Source: Dysosmobacter acutus
GTDB taxonomy: Bacteria; Bacillota; Clostridia; Oscillospirales; Oscillospiraceae
Reading direction: 5' to 3'
DNA length: 64,000 nt
Assembly: GCF_018919205.1 (NCBI RefSeq)
Contig: NZ_JAHLQN010000001.1
Span: 372,001-436,000 of the forward strand
Position 1 is the stretch's first letter. Each line of letters begins with the position of its first letter. Positions 1 to 8,252 of this stretch are shown one piece after another. The notes below the pieces were generated by a model that saw nothing but the letters and a program-made list of their open reading frames with translations, was not told the origin of the DNA and searched no databases. Both the position numbers and the translations under genes were made by a program.

Positions 1-1012
1 GCACGTAATCCACGCCCTTGTTGATGGAGGGGGAGCCATGGAGGCCGTATCCCAACTGGTGGCCGGTGGCGAACTTGTGCTCGTACTTTTCAAAGCCCAT
101 CTCCCGGATAACCCGGCGGGCGGCCGCGTCCACATCGCCGCAGGTGTTGCCGGGCTTGACGGTGTTCAGCGCCTCCTGGAGGGCCAAGTAGTTGACCTTA
201 TACATCTGCTTCTGGAGGTCGGTGGGCTTGCCGGTGCACAGGGAGCGGCCCACGTCGCCGGTGTAGCCCCGGTACACGGAGCCCAGGTCGATGATGACCA
301 TCTCGTTTTCCTGGATGACCTTCTCCGTGGAGATGCGCTCAAAGATGGCGGAGTTGACGCCGGAGGCGATGTTGGTGACAAAGGGCGTCATCTCGCTGCC
401 CAATTCACGCATCTTGTACTCGGCATAGGCGGCCACCTCGTACTCGGTCTTGCCGGGCTTGCAGAACTCCAGGGCGGCGTTGCAGCCCACCACGGCGATC
501 TCAACGGCGCGGCGCAGGTGCTTGATCTCCTCAGGGTGCTTGACAACCGTCAGATCCACCCACATCTTGCTGATGTCCACGAACTCCATGGAGGGGAACT
601 CCGCCTTCAGCTGGAGGTACATCTCAAAGGGAAGCAGCTCCACGCCCACGCGGCCGGAGGTGATGCCATAGTCCCGGAAAATCTTGATGACTTCCTCGCC
701 CCACTTGGAGAAGCCGGGCAGCTTGCGGTGGTCCTTGATGTCGGAACGGATCTGGATGCGGTAGTTGTCGCTGCCGGAGGTGTGGCCCACCACGGTATCC
801 CGGCCCTTGGGGATCACGGCCAGGTATTCCGGCTCGTAGAAGGGGCGGTAGCCCTTGACATAGAAGTCAGTGGCATAGCGGACGGTCTCCGCCTTCAGCA
901 GCAAAATGGCGTCCAGTCCGTTCTCCTCCATGGCCTTCTGGATCTTCTCCTTCTTGGCCTGATGCAGTACGTCCCCGCCATAATAGGAAGGGTCTTCTTT
1001 CCACAGTTCCAT
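1..1012 (-). CDS. M24 family Xaa-Pro peptidase/creatinase-like protein (partial, C-terminus outside window)
   Basis: The reading frame runs leftward from an ATG at 1012 and is still open at the window edge after about 337 codons; family members are usually 360-400 residues, so only the last part is missing. The N-terminal half is a creatinase-type domain. The C-terminal half is the pita-bread metallopeptidase fold: the segment IIDLGSVYRGYTGDVGRS holds the two aspartate metal ligands and ATGHQLGYG holds the metal-binding histidine. Family members cleave Xaa-Pro dipeptides or hydrolyse small C-N substrates in the cytoplasm. It is the last visible gene of a leftward operon and starts 22 bases after tctA ends, so a role in breaking down the imported compound is plausible but inferred. 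Confidence 0.9.
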   Translation of the reverse strand, partial: MELWKEDPSYYGGDVLHQAKKEKIQKAMEENGLDAILLLKAETVRYATDFYVKGYRPFYEPEYLAVIPKGRDTVVGHTSGSDNYRIQIRSDIKDHRKLPGFSKWGEEVIKIFRDYGITSGRVGVELLPFEMYLQLKAEFPSMEFVDISKMWVDLTVVKHPEEIKHLRRAVEIAVVGCNAALEFCKPGKTEYEVAAYAEYKMRELGSEMTPFVTNIASGVNSAIFERISTEKVIQENEMVIIDLGSVYRGYTGDVGRSLCTGKPTDLQKQMYKVNYLALQEALNTVKPGNTCGDVDAAARRVIREMGFEKYEHKFATGHQLGYGLHGSPSINKGVDYV

Positions 1013-1034
1013 TTTGTATCTCCTTTATATCAAT

Positions 1035-2540
1035 TTATGAATTCTTTTTCTTCTTCAACAGCGGCTGCACATAGGGCCACACCACGCTGAACACAATGAC
1101 GATCACCAGTACCAGGGAGACAGGACGGGTGAAGATGGCCTTAAGTGTCTCCGAGCCGAAGAGCTGGTTGGCCCGGATCAGCTGGTTGTCCGCTATGCCG
1201 CCCAAGACGATGCCCAGCACAATACCCGGCAGCGAGAAGTCAAACTGCTTCATCAAATAACCCACCAAGCCGAAGGCGAACATCAAAAACACATCAAACA
1301 TGGCGTTGCGGCAGGCAAAGGAGCCGGCGATGCAGAACACCATGATGCAGGGGGCCAGAATCTTGGTGGGGATATCCAGCAGATTGGTGAGGCCGAAGCC
1401 CGCGCCGATGGCCATGACCAGCATGATGACCTGGGACAAAATAGCTGCCAGGATCAGTACGTACACCATGGGCATCTGGTCCCGCACTAATGTAGGGCCA
1501 GGCGTCAGGCCCTGGATGCTCAGCGCGCCCAGCAAAATGGCGCAGGTGGAGCTGCCCGGGACGCCCAGGGCCAGGGTAGTCATCAGCGCGCCGCCGGTGC
1601 AGGCGTTGTTGGCGGCCTCCGGAGCCACCACGCCCTCGGGATAGCCGGTGCCGAATTCGTTGCCGTGCTTGGAGGACTTCTTGGTCATGCCGTAGGCGGT
1701 AAAGGCGGCCACCGTGCCGCCGGCGGCAGGAATGGCACCGATGACCATGCCCATCAGACCGCAGGTGATAATGGTTTTGGGATGGCGCAGAGCCATTCCC
1801 ATACCTTTTACAATCTTTTTTACGCTGGTTTTTGTCTTGGCGTCCTTATTGACGATAAATTCCTTGCCCACCATGCTGAGCACCTCAGACATGGCGAAAA
1901 AGCCGATGATGGCCGGCACCACCTGGACGCCCTCGGCCAGGTAGATGGAACCGAAGGTGGCCCGCCATTCGCCGGTGGGCGTCATGCCCATGGTGCCGAT
2001 CAACAGCCCCACAAAACCGGAGAGCAGCGTTTTGGGCACGTTGGCGCTGGAGGAGAGCACCGCCAGGATGCTCACGCCCATCAGCGCGATGAGGAACATC
2101 TCCGTGGGCCCGATCTTCACCGCCATACGGGCGATGGGGATCATGGCGAAGATCATGAAAACATAGCTGATGAGTCCGCCGCAGGCCGACGAACAGAAGG
2201 CCACGCCCAACGCCTCACAGCCCTGGCCCTTCAGGGTCATCTGATAGCCGTCAAAGGTGGAGGCGGAAGATTCCGGAGCGCCCGGGGTGTTGAGCAGGAT
2301 GGCCGTGATGCTGCCGCCATAGATAGTGGCAATGTACACGGAGATCAGAAACACCAGTGCGTTCACCGGTGTCAAGGCAAAGGTGACCGGGAGCAGGATG
2401 CCGGTGGCCATGCTGGAGGTGAATCCGGGGATGGCGCCCACAATGATGCCCATGAAGGTGCCGATAATGATCCACATCCAGGTGCTGCCGCTGGCAAGCT
2501 CTGCCAAGGCGTTTCCCACATATGTTGCGATTTCTGCCAT
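1035..2540 (-). CDS. tctA: Tripartite tricarboxylate transporter large permease TctA
   Basis: This 501-residue, strongly hydrophobic protein has about a dozen membrane segments and the glycine/proline-rich N-terminal signature of the family (GAIPGFTSSMATGILLP). TctA is the large membrane subunit that moves carboxylates through the cytoplasmic membrane using an ion gradient, with TctB as small subunit and TctC as external binding protein. The ATG at 2540 has AGGAGGGG ten bases upstream. It lies 13 bases after tctB, so the two are translated from one message. The substrate cannot be read from sequence. Confidence 0.95.
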   Translation of the reverse strand: MAEIATYVGNALAELASGSTWMWIIIGTFMGIIVGAIPGFTSSMATGILLPVTFALTPVNALVFLISVYIATIYGGSITAILLNTPGAPESSASTFDGYQMTLKGQGCEALGVAFCSSACGGLISYVFMIFAMIPIARMAVKIGPTEMFLIALMGVSILAVLSSSANVPKTLLSGFVGLLIGTMGMTPTGEWRATFGSIYLAEGVQVVPAIIGFFAMSEVLSMVGKEFIVNKDAKTKTSVKKIVKGMGMALRHPKTIITCGLMGMVIGAIPAAGGTVAAFTAYGMTKKSSKHGNEFGTGYPEGVVAPEAANNACTGGALMTTLALGVPGSSTCAILLGALSIQGLTPGPTLVRDQMPMVYVLILAAILSQVIMLVMAIGAGFGLTNLLDIPTKILAPCIMVFCIAGSFACRNAMFDVFLMFAFGLVGYLMKQFDFSLPGIVLGIVLGGIADNQLIRANQLFGSETLKAIFTRPVSLVLVIVIVFSVVWPYVQPLLKKKKNS

Positions 2541-2553
2541 TTGCGTCCCCTCC

Positions 2554-3039
2554 TTACTTCAGAAACGTCAGCAGTCCGGCGGGCAGGGGAACCGCCAGCC
2601 ACACTTTAAACACCAGATACACAAAAGTATCCATTACCACGGGGATCAGCACCAGCAACAGCTTGCTGCGCACGCCAAGGATCACCATGGAGGCCAGCAG
2701 GAACAGGAAGATGCACAGCACTGCGCCCAGGAAGTTGAAGCACAGCAGCGTGGCCAACACCAGCAGCACAAAGGCCACCAACTTTCCCGTGATGCCAAAC
2801 CCGATTTCCTCTCCATCCGCTTCCGCCGGGGCTTCCCGGCGGAAGTGGATGGACTGCTTGATGCACATAATGCTGAAGATCAGGATGCCCGCCAGCAAAA
2901 AGCCGGGGAACATCAGCGACGCGGAGGACAACCCCCGGGCGGCGACAGCATAGGCGGCGGCAAAGACATCCATCAGCAAAACCACAATGATTTCCTTGGA
3001 AATCTCCACCTGGCCGGTTTTTGTCTTGATTCTAAACAT
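2554..3039 (-). CDS. tctB: Tripartite tricarboxylate transporter small permease TctB
   Basis: A 161-residue membrane protein with about four hydrophobic segments, the usual size and topology of TctB. It belongs to the transporter encoded by its neighbours tctC (31 bases upstream) and tctA (13 bases downstream). TctB sequences diverge quickly, so gene order carries as much weight as the sequence. Confidence 0.9.
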   Translation of the reverse strand: MFRIKTKTGQVEISKEIIVVLLMDVFAAAYAVAARGLSSASLMFPGFLLAGILIFSIMCIKQSIHFRREAPAEADGEEIGFGITGKLVAFVLLVLATLLCFNFLGAVLCIFLFLLASMVILGVRSKLLLVLIPVVMDTFVYLVFKVWLAVPLPAGLLTFLK

Positions 3040-3070
3040 GGGCAGTCCTTTCTTGAGTCAGCTTCTTAAG

Positions 3071-4132
3071 TCAGCTCTCCGAAAACATAGGCGCGACCAC
3101 GGTCTCCACCTCGTTGGCCATCTGCTCCATCTGCTGAGCATAGTCTGCGCCGGAAGCCAGCACGGCGGAATCGTAGACGTTGGCGTCCTTCAGGTTCTGG
3201 AGATAGGCCTCATCGGCGGCCACCGCCTCAAAGGCGCTGATCAGCTTCTGATAACGGTCGGGGTACTGATCCACAAAGTCCTTGGAAACCCAGTAGCAGC
3301 CCATTCTGGCCTGGAACTCGTCGGAGGGCATTTCCACATTATATGCCTTCAGCTGCTCGTTGAAGGAGACAGCGTCAGGCCATGCGCTGTTGGCCTCGGT
3401 GGTGCCGATTCCCAGAGCCTTGGCCTCGGTGACCAGGTCCACACGGGCGTAAGCGTCGCCGAAGATCACGTCCACGTGTCCGCCCAGAAGGGCCGCGGAG
3501 GCGTCGGAGCCGCCGTCATAGGAGACCAGCTTGATGTCCAGGTCCAGGTTGTTCTTCAGCCACAGGGCGGTCGCCTGCTGTCCGCCGCCGGCCGCATAGC
3601 CCACGGAGTACTTGCCGGGGTTGGCCTTGGCGCCGTCGATAAAGTCGCCCAGGGTGTTGAACTCACTGCCGTTGAGGGCCAGCATGACGATGGGGTCATA
3701 GGACTCCACCCACACGGGAACCAGGTCGGCATAGTCATAAGTGGTATCCTGAAGGGCTACGGTGTAGAAGATGCCGGGGGCATTGACCGCCAGCAGGTTG
3801 TAGCCGTCGGGATCTTTTCTCAGGAAGGACTCGGCGGCAATCTGGCCGCTGGCGCCGCCCTGGTTTTCCACCACTACGTTGACGCCTAACTCCTCCTGGA
3901 GATAGGGCTGCACCATTCTGGCCAGCTTGTCGCTGGAGCCGCCGGCGCTGTAGGCCACGGTGATGGTGATGGTGCCGTCGGGATAGGAATCGGTGCTTGC
4001 GGAGGAACCGGCGCCGCTGCCGGAGGTGGAAGAGCCGCCGGCGCTGCCGGAGGAACCGCCGCCATTGCCGCAGGCGGCCAACAGGGAAGCGCACATTACA
4101 AGGGTCAGCAACAGAGCAAACAATCTTTTCAT
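3071..4132 (-). CDS. tctC: Tripartite tricarboxylate transporter substrate-binding lipoprotein TctC
   Basis: The ATG at 4132 is preferred over an in-frame GTG at 4144 because it gives a clean lipoprotein signal peptide: two lysine/arginine residues, a hydrophobic core and the lipobox LAAC with Cys21 as lipidation site. A glycine/serine-rich linker follows, then the Bug/TctC periplasmic-binding fold, starting with the characteristic ITITVAYSAGGSSD strand and loop. In a Gram-positive cell the protein would be anchored outside the membrane and hand substrate to TctA/TctB. Bug receptors bind di- and tricarboxylates and also amino acids and other small carboxylates. Confidence 0.93.
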   Translation of the reverse strand: MKRLFALLLTLVMCASLLAACGNGGGSSGSAGGSSTSGSGAGSSASTDSYPDGTITITVAYSAGGSSDKLARMVQPYLQEELGVNVVVENQGGASGQIAAESFLRKDPDGYNLLAVNAPGIFYTVALQDTTYDYADLVPVWVESYDPIVMLALNGSEFNTLGDFIDGAKANPGKYSVGYAAGGGQQATALWLKNNLDLDIKLVSYDGGSDASAALLGGHVDVIFGDAYARVDLVTEAKALGIGTTEANSAWPDAVSFNEQLKAYNVEMPSDEFQARMGCYWVSKDFVDQYPDRYQKLISAFEAVAADEAYLQNLKDANVYDSAVLASGADYAQQMEQMANEVETVVAPMFSES

Positions 4133-4249
4133 GACATTACCCACACTTTCTTTTTTTCATATTTTTCCGGAATCTCCCGGGTTTTTTCAGATACGGGCGA
4201 ATTTTTGCCGGTGCGTTCGGTTCGTTGGATTTCAGCCTGTCCGCTCAGA

Positions 4250-5290
4250 TCAATGGGCCGCGCAGAAGTTCCGGATGCGGACAATGGCTTCGTCAATGTC
4301 CTCGTCGCTGATGCCGCGGTAAGTCACCAGGCGGATGGAGTCGTCGGTGATGTAGTGGGCCCGGACATGGGCCTCTTCCTCCAGGGCCCGGAGCCAATCC
4401 TTGCCCTTGAGCGCGCCGTGGAGGTCCACCTTGACAATGTTGGTCTGGACGGTGGAGAGATCGATGGAGATGTCCTTGGCGTCCTGAATGCCCTCGGCCA
4501 ACTTCCGCGCCCGGGCGTTGTCGTGGGCCACCCGCTCCGAGAGATGCTGCACCGCATACATGCCGGCTCCGGCCAGCAGTCCCACCTGGCGCAGCTGGCC
4601 GCCCATCAGCTTTCGGGTGGCTCTGGCCTTTTCAATGAACTCTCTGCTGCCCACAAGGAACGAGCCAATGGGAGCGGAGAGGCCCTTGGACACGCAGAAC
4701 TGGACGCTGTCCACGCCTTCCGTCAGCTCCGCCACACTGATGCCCAAGGCGCTGGCGGCGTTGAACACACGGGCGCCGTCCATATGGGTGGCCGCGCCAT
4801 ACTGCTTACACAGCTTCAGGACTTTTTCAATATCCTCCCGGGAAATCACGCAGCCGCCCTCAAAGTTGTAGGTGTTCTCAAGGCAGACCAGCTTGATGTC
4901 GCCGCCCTTAAGCGTCTTTTCCAGTTCCTCCAAATCATATACACCCTTGGTGTGCGGCAGGCAGACCGGCACGATGCCGCACAGATCCGGGCTGAAGATG
5001 CCCTTTTCTGCCTTGTACATGTGCATATTGGTGGCAGTGACCGCCTTTTCGCCGCGCTTGCAGTGGGTGGCGACGCAGACCATGTTGCCCATGCTGCCCG
5101 AGGGCACATACAGCGCGTCCTCCTTGCCGAAGACCTTTGCCACATAGGCCTCGGCCTCCGCGGCGGTGGGGTCCTCGCCCTTATTGCCCTTTGCCCGTCC
5201 ATCATCGCCCAGAGGTACGCTGATCATATACTCCAGCATCTCCCGGGTAGGAAGCGTGACGGTGTCGCTTCTCAGATCAATCGTTTTCAT
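4250..5290 (-). CDS. ltaE: Low-specificity L-threonine aldolase
   Basis: A 346-residue PLP-dependent aldolase that cleaves L-threonine or L-allo-threonine to glycine and acetaldehyde. The start MKTIDLRSDTVTLPT is the family signature; HMDGARVFNAA contains the aspartate that contacts the PLP ring nitrogen, and FCVSKGLSAPIGS contains the Schiff-base lysine. It is the first gene of the leftward operon: a TTGACA-N17-TAAATT promoter lies just upstream and tctC follows after 117 bases. Glycine formed here could feed the glycine-type reductase encoded near 29-31 kb; that link is inference. Confidence 0.93.
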   Translation of the reverse strand: MKTIDLRSDTVTLPTREMLEYMISVPLGDDGRAKGNKGEDPTAAEAEAYVAKVFGKEDALYVPSGSMGNMVCVATHCKRGEKAVTATNMHMYKAEKGIFSPDLCGIVPVCLPHTKGVYDLEELEKTLKGGDIKLVCLENTYNFEGGCVISREDIEKVLKLCKQYGAATHMDGARVFNAASALGISVAELTEGVDSVQFCVSKGLSAPIGSFLVGSREFIEKARATRKLMGGQLRQVGLLAGAGMYAVQHLSERVAHDNARARKLAEGIQDAKDISIDLSTVQTNIVKVDLHGALKGKDWLRALEEEAHVRAHYITDDSIRLVTYRGISDEDIDEAIVRIRNFCAAH

Positions 5291-5342
5291 TTACTTCCCT
5301 CCAAATTTCGACCGCGGTTTTTTTATGGCCCGCGTTTAGGCT

Positions 5343-5371
5343 AATTTATCATTTCATATAGTTAATGTCAA
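5343..5371 (-). promoter_or_regulatory. Sigma-A promoter of the ltaE-tctCBA operon
   Basis: Reading leftward there is TTGACA (5371-5366), a 17-base spacer and TAAATT (5348-5343), 53 bases before the ltaE start. The -35 is exact and the spacing is ideal. Confidence 0.75.
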
Positions 5372-5389
5372 TACTAACTATAGTTAATT
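5359..5389. promoter_or_regulatory. Candidate operator: repeated TATAGTTAAT sites overlapping the ltaE promoter
   Basis: TATAGTTAAT occurs at 5359-5368 and again at 5380-5389, 21 bases apart (two helical turns). The second copy lies in the palindrome TAACTATAGTTA (5375-5386). The first overlaps the -35 box. The regulator is not identified. Confidence 0.4.
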
Positions 5390-5474
5390 TTTATTGTTGT
5401 AAGCATTTTTTCTGTTTTTTATCATTTTTCCTAAGTTCGTTTGTGCAATTCACCTATTTTTATCAGAAAGGCAG

Positions 5475-5513
5475 AAAAAGGGGACAGTCTTTTGTCAAGA
5501 CTGTCCCCTTTTT
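5475..5513. terminator. Strong bidirectional hairpin terminator
   Basis: Perfect 17-bp arms (5475-5491 and 5497-5513) around a 5-base loop; the outer base pairs are A-T, so either strand ends in a U run. It lies 10 bases past the stop of the leftward gene ending at 5524. Confidence 0.85.
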
Positions 5514-5523
5514 CTCTGTAAAT

Positions 5524-5832
5524 TTATGCAGGATGACGAACCACTTTTGCATCGACGTCAGCCGCTTGTCCCTCATTGGAGGATACATACAACTGATACC
5601 GTTCCGCCACCCATCGGCGCAGCAATTCCACGCCCTGTTCGTCCCGGGGAAACTCCCTCTCCTCCACGTCCCCGGCTTTCTCATAGCACAGATGGGTGTA
5701 GACGGCGGCGGACACGGCCTCCTTCTCCCGGCGGAACCGGTAGCGGAACTCCCCTTCGGAGCCGGTATATACGCTGGCCCGGTCAAACCACTTGGGCGTC
5801 AGCGCGGTCAAAACCTCTTCTATGGCAGGCAT
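5524..5832 (-). CDS. Small conserved-looking protein of unknown function
   Basis: I do not recognise this 102-residue protein. The ATG at 5832 was chosen because AAGGAGGGACAAT sits directly upstream; the frame extends further 5' but without a ribosome site. The protein is soluble, charged and free of cysteine, with a central tract of alternating aromatic and charged residues and no membrane segment. It is 102 bases downstream of the CoA-disulfide reductase gene and is followed by a strong terminator, so it probably ends that operon. Confidence 0.6.
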   Translation of the reverse strand: MPAIEEVLTALTPKWFDRASVYTGSEGEFRYRFRREKEAVSAAVYTHLCYEKAGDVEEREFPRDEQGVELLRRWVAERYQLYVSSNEGQAADVDAKVVRHPA

Positions 5833-5934
5833 ATTGTCCCTCCTTCCGGATTCTGTCTGCGTTGTACCACAGCCGCCGGTTTTTTCCTCCTTGTACCGGC
5901 ATGCCGCAGCCTTTGCCACACCTTGGGCAGCGCG

Positions 5935-7626
5935 CTACTTCAGCGGAATCCCGCAGGGGTAGGCCGGGCCTTCATCGGTGCGCCGGTCCGACATCACATA
6001 GGCGTAGAAGCGATAGCCGCCGGAGAGATGGGCGCAATCAAAGCCGTTGCCGGCAAGGATGCGGCAGGCAAGGTAACTGCGCAGCCCGCTGTGGCAGTTG
6101 ACATAAATCGTTTTGCTCCGGTCCATCTCCTCCAGCCGGTCCCGCAGCTCGTCCAGGGGGATGTTGACGGCGCCGGGAATGTGACCTGAGCGGAACTCCT
6201 CAGGTGTGCGCACATCTACCAGCATGACGCCGTCCTCCCGGCGCAGGGCGTCCACCTGGTCCCAATGGAACTGGCGCACCAGGCCCGAACGGAGGTTTTC
6301 CATGGTGAAGCCGGCCACATTCACAGGGTCCCGGGCAGAGGAATAGGGCGGGGCATAGGCCAGCTCCAGCTCGCTCAAATCCGCGGCGCTCAGCCCCTCC
6401 CGGATGGCGGAGGCCAGCACGTCAATGCGCTTGTCCACTCCGCCAAAGCCCACGATCTGGGCTCCTAATATCCGCCCGCTCTCCGGGTCAAAGAGGGTTT
6501 TCAGCGTCAGATTGGCAGCTCCCGGGTAGTATCCGGCGTGGTCTGTGGAGAAATTGACCACCTTATCATAGGGGATTCCGGCGGCCTGGGCGCTCTTTTC
6601 ATTGAGGCCCGTGGAGGCAGCGGTCATGCCGAAGAGCTTGATGACCGAAGAACCCTGGGAGCCCTGGTAGCGGGCCTCCCGTCCGCAGATCCGGTCCGCC
6701 GCGATGCGGCCCTGCTTGTTGGCCGGGCCGGCCAGGGAGATGAGCGCCGGGCGGCCGCTGACCAGGTGGCGCACCTGCACCGCGTCGCCCACGGCGTAGA
6801 TGTCCGGCAGGGAGGTCTCCATATACTCGTTCACCACGATGGAGCCCTTGATCCCCAACTCCAGCCCCGCGTCCCGGGCTATCTGCGTATCCGGCTCCAC
6901 ACCGATGGCCAGGAGCACCAGGTCCGTCTGGAGGGGCGGCTTCTCCTTCAGCATCACCCGCAGGCAGTCTCCGGCGTCCTCATACCCGGCGATGGGGGTG
7001 TTGAGCCGCAGATCCAGCCCCCGGGTACGAAGGTAGGAGTGGACCTGGCAGGCCATGTCATAGTCCAGGGGCGGCAGCACCTGGGCGCTGCGCTGAAGCA
7101 GCGTGGTGGGAATGCCGGCCTCCATCAGGTTCTCCGCCATCTCCAGGCCGATGAACCCGCCGCCCACCACGGTGGCATGGCGGGGACGGCGCCGCTCCAC
7201 ATACTCCCGGATGCGGAAGGTATCCTCCACGGTCCTAAGCGTCATGATCCGCTCATCGTCAATGCCCGGCAGCTCAGGCCGCACGGCCCTTGCTCCGGGG
7301 GAGAGGATCAGCTTGTCGTAAGTTTCCTCATAGGTTTCTCCACCGGCGCGGACCTCCACCGTCTTTTGTTCCGGGTGGATCGCCGTGGCCTCATGGCCCA
7401 CCCGCACGTCGATGCGGAAGCGGCGGCGGAAGCTCTCCGGCGTCTGGAGAGTCAGGGCCTCCTTATCCGTGATGACGCCGCCCACATAATAGGGCAGGCC
7501 GCAGTTGGCGTAGGACACATAGCCGGATCGCTCCAACACCACGATCTCCGCCTGTTCGTCCAGCCGCCGCAGCCGCGCCGCGGCGCTGGCCCCGCCGGCC
7601 ACGCCGCCGATGATCAATACCTTCAT
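5935..7626 (-). CDS. CoA-disulfide reductase-type FAD/NAD(P) oxidoreductase with C-terminal rhodanese domain
   Basis: The 563 residues divide into two parts. Residues 1 to about 450 form a pyridine-nucleotide disulfide oxidoreductase: the FAD-binding GGVAGGASAAAR at the N-terminus, a single redox cysteine in SYANCGLPYYVGG, the NAD(P) motif VVGGGFIGLEMAE, and the C-terminal dimerisation domain. The last 100 residues are a rhodanese domain with the active cysteine in VNCHSGLRSY. Proteins with this architecture reduce CoA-disulfide, CoA-persulfide or polysulfide with NAD(P)H and take part in thiol or sulfur-species balance. AGGAGG precedes the ATG. Confidence 0.92.
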   Translation of the reverse strand: MKVLIIGGVAGGASAAARLRRLDEQAEIVVLERSGYVSYANCGLPYYVGGVITDKEALTLQTPESFRRRFRIDVRVGHEATAIHPEQKTVEVRAGGETYEETYDKLILSPGARAVRPELPGIDDERIMTLRTVEDTFRIREYVERRRPRHATVVGGGFIGLEMAENLMEAGIPTTLLQRSAQVLPPLDYDMACQVHSYLRTRGLDLRLNTPIAGYEDAGDCLRVMLKEKPPLQTDLVLLAIGVEPDTQIARDAGLELGIKGSIVVNEYMETSLPDIYAVGDAVQVRHLVSGRPALISLAGPANKQGRIAADRICGREARYQGSQGSSVIKLFGMTAASTGLNEKSAQAAGIPYDKVVNFSTDHAGYYPGAANLTLKTLFDPESGRILGAQIVGFGGVDKRIDVLASAIREGLSAADLSELELAYAPPYSSARDPVNVAGFTMENLRSGLVRQFHWDQVDALRREDGVMLVDVRTPEEFRSGHIPGAVNIPLDELRDRLEEMDRSKTIYVNCHSGLRSYLACRILAGNGFDCAHLSGGYRFYAYVMSDRRTDEGPAYPCGIPLK

Positions 7627-7649
7627 GTCCGGTTCCTCCTGTTTTTCAA

Positions 7650-8135
7650 TTATTTGATAAAGCCGCTCTCCTGTTCCTCAGGGGCAATGACGCGGCAGGA
7701 AATCTTCCCGCCGCTGATATTCAGCCAGCCGCAGGTTCCCCCCGCGCCCACGGCGCCCGGGTTCATGATCCAAAGCCCGTTCTCCTGAAAACAGCAGGGT
7801 TGGTGGGTGTGGCCGAAAAGCAGCACATTGGCCCCGGCCCGCCGGGCGGCGCCGATGGCGGCTCCGTATCCCATCTTCACCTGCCAGCGGTGTCCGTGGG
7901 ACAGCAGCACCCGGCAGCCGTCCACCATCAGATTTTTGATGTCCGGCTCCTCCGTCCATCCGTCGCAGTTGCCCGGGACCGAAGCCATGGGGGTCTGGGG
8001 GCACTCACGGGCCAGGGCCCTGGCATCCCGCAGCAGGTCTCCAAGGTGGAACACCGCGTCGGGCCGGAGAGACCGGGTGAGGCGGACCATATTGTCCACA
8101 TTGCCGTGGGAGTCGGAAACAACCAGAATGTTCAT
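7650..8135 (-). CDS. YfcE/MJ0936-type metallophosphoesterase
   Basis: A 161-residue calcineurin-like phosphoesterase. From the N-terminus it has VVSDSHGN (metal ligands Asp and His), HLGDLLRD, VPGNCD and, near the C-terminus, SHGHRW and FGHTHQP, the complete dinuclear-metal set in its usual order. Family members hydrolyse phosphodiesters in the cytoplasm. The start at 8135 has GGGAGGAA upstream; the longer in-frame extension would put 35 low-complexity residues before the first beta strand. It lies upstream of the reductase gene, 23 bases away. Confidence 0.9.
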   Translation of the reverse strand: MNILVVSDSHGNVDNMVRLTRSLRPDAVFHLGDLLRDARALARECPQTPMASVPGNCDGWTEEPDIKNLMVDGCRVLLSHGHRWQVKMGYGAAIGAARRAGANVLLFGHTHQPCCFQENGLWIMNPGAVGAGGTCGWLNISGGKISCRVIAPEEQESGFIK

Positions 8136-8204
8136 GCAGTTCCTCCCTCTGTTTCCGGCGGGGCCGGTTGAGGGTATCTTAATCCATGGGACGGGCTCTG
8201 TCAA

Positions 8205-8237
8205 GAAAGAACCCCTCCCGCCGGAGGGCGGGAGAGG
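8205..8237 (-). terminator. Terminator after lysC
   Basis: Arms 8212-8222 and 8227-8237 pair over 11 bases with one mismatch around a GGAG loop; on the minus strand a T-rich tail follows. It would end the dapA-dapB-lysC message. Confidence 0.7.
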
Positions 8238-8252
8238 CAAATTTGGATTCCA

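Noticed and set aside
38..1090. Long rightward open frame of 350 codons
   Set aside because: It is the antisense of the M24 peptidase gene; the minus-strand frame has the metal-ligand motifs and a ribosome site.
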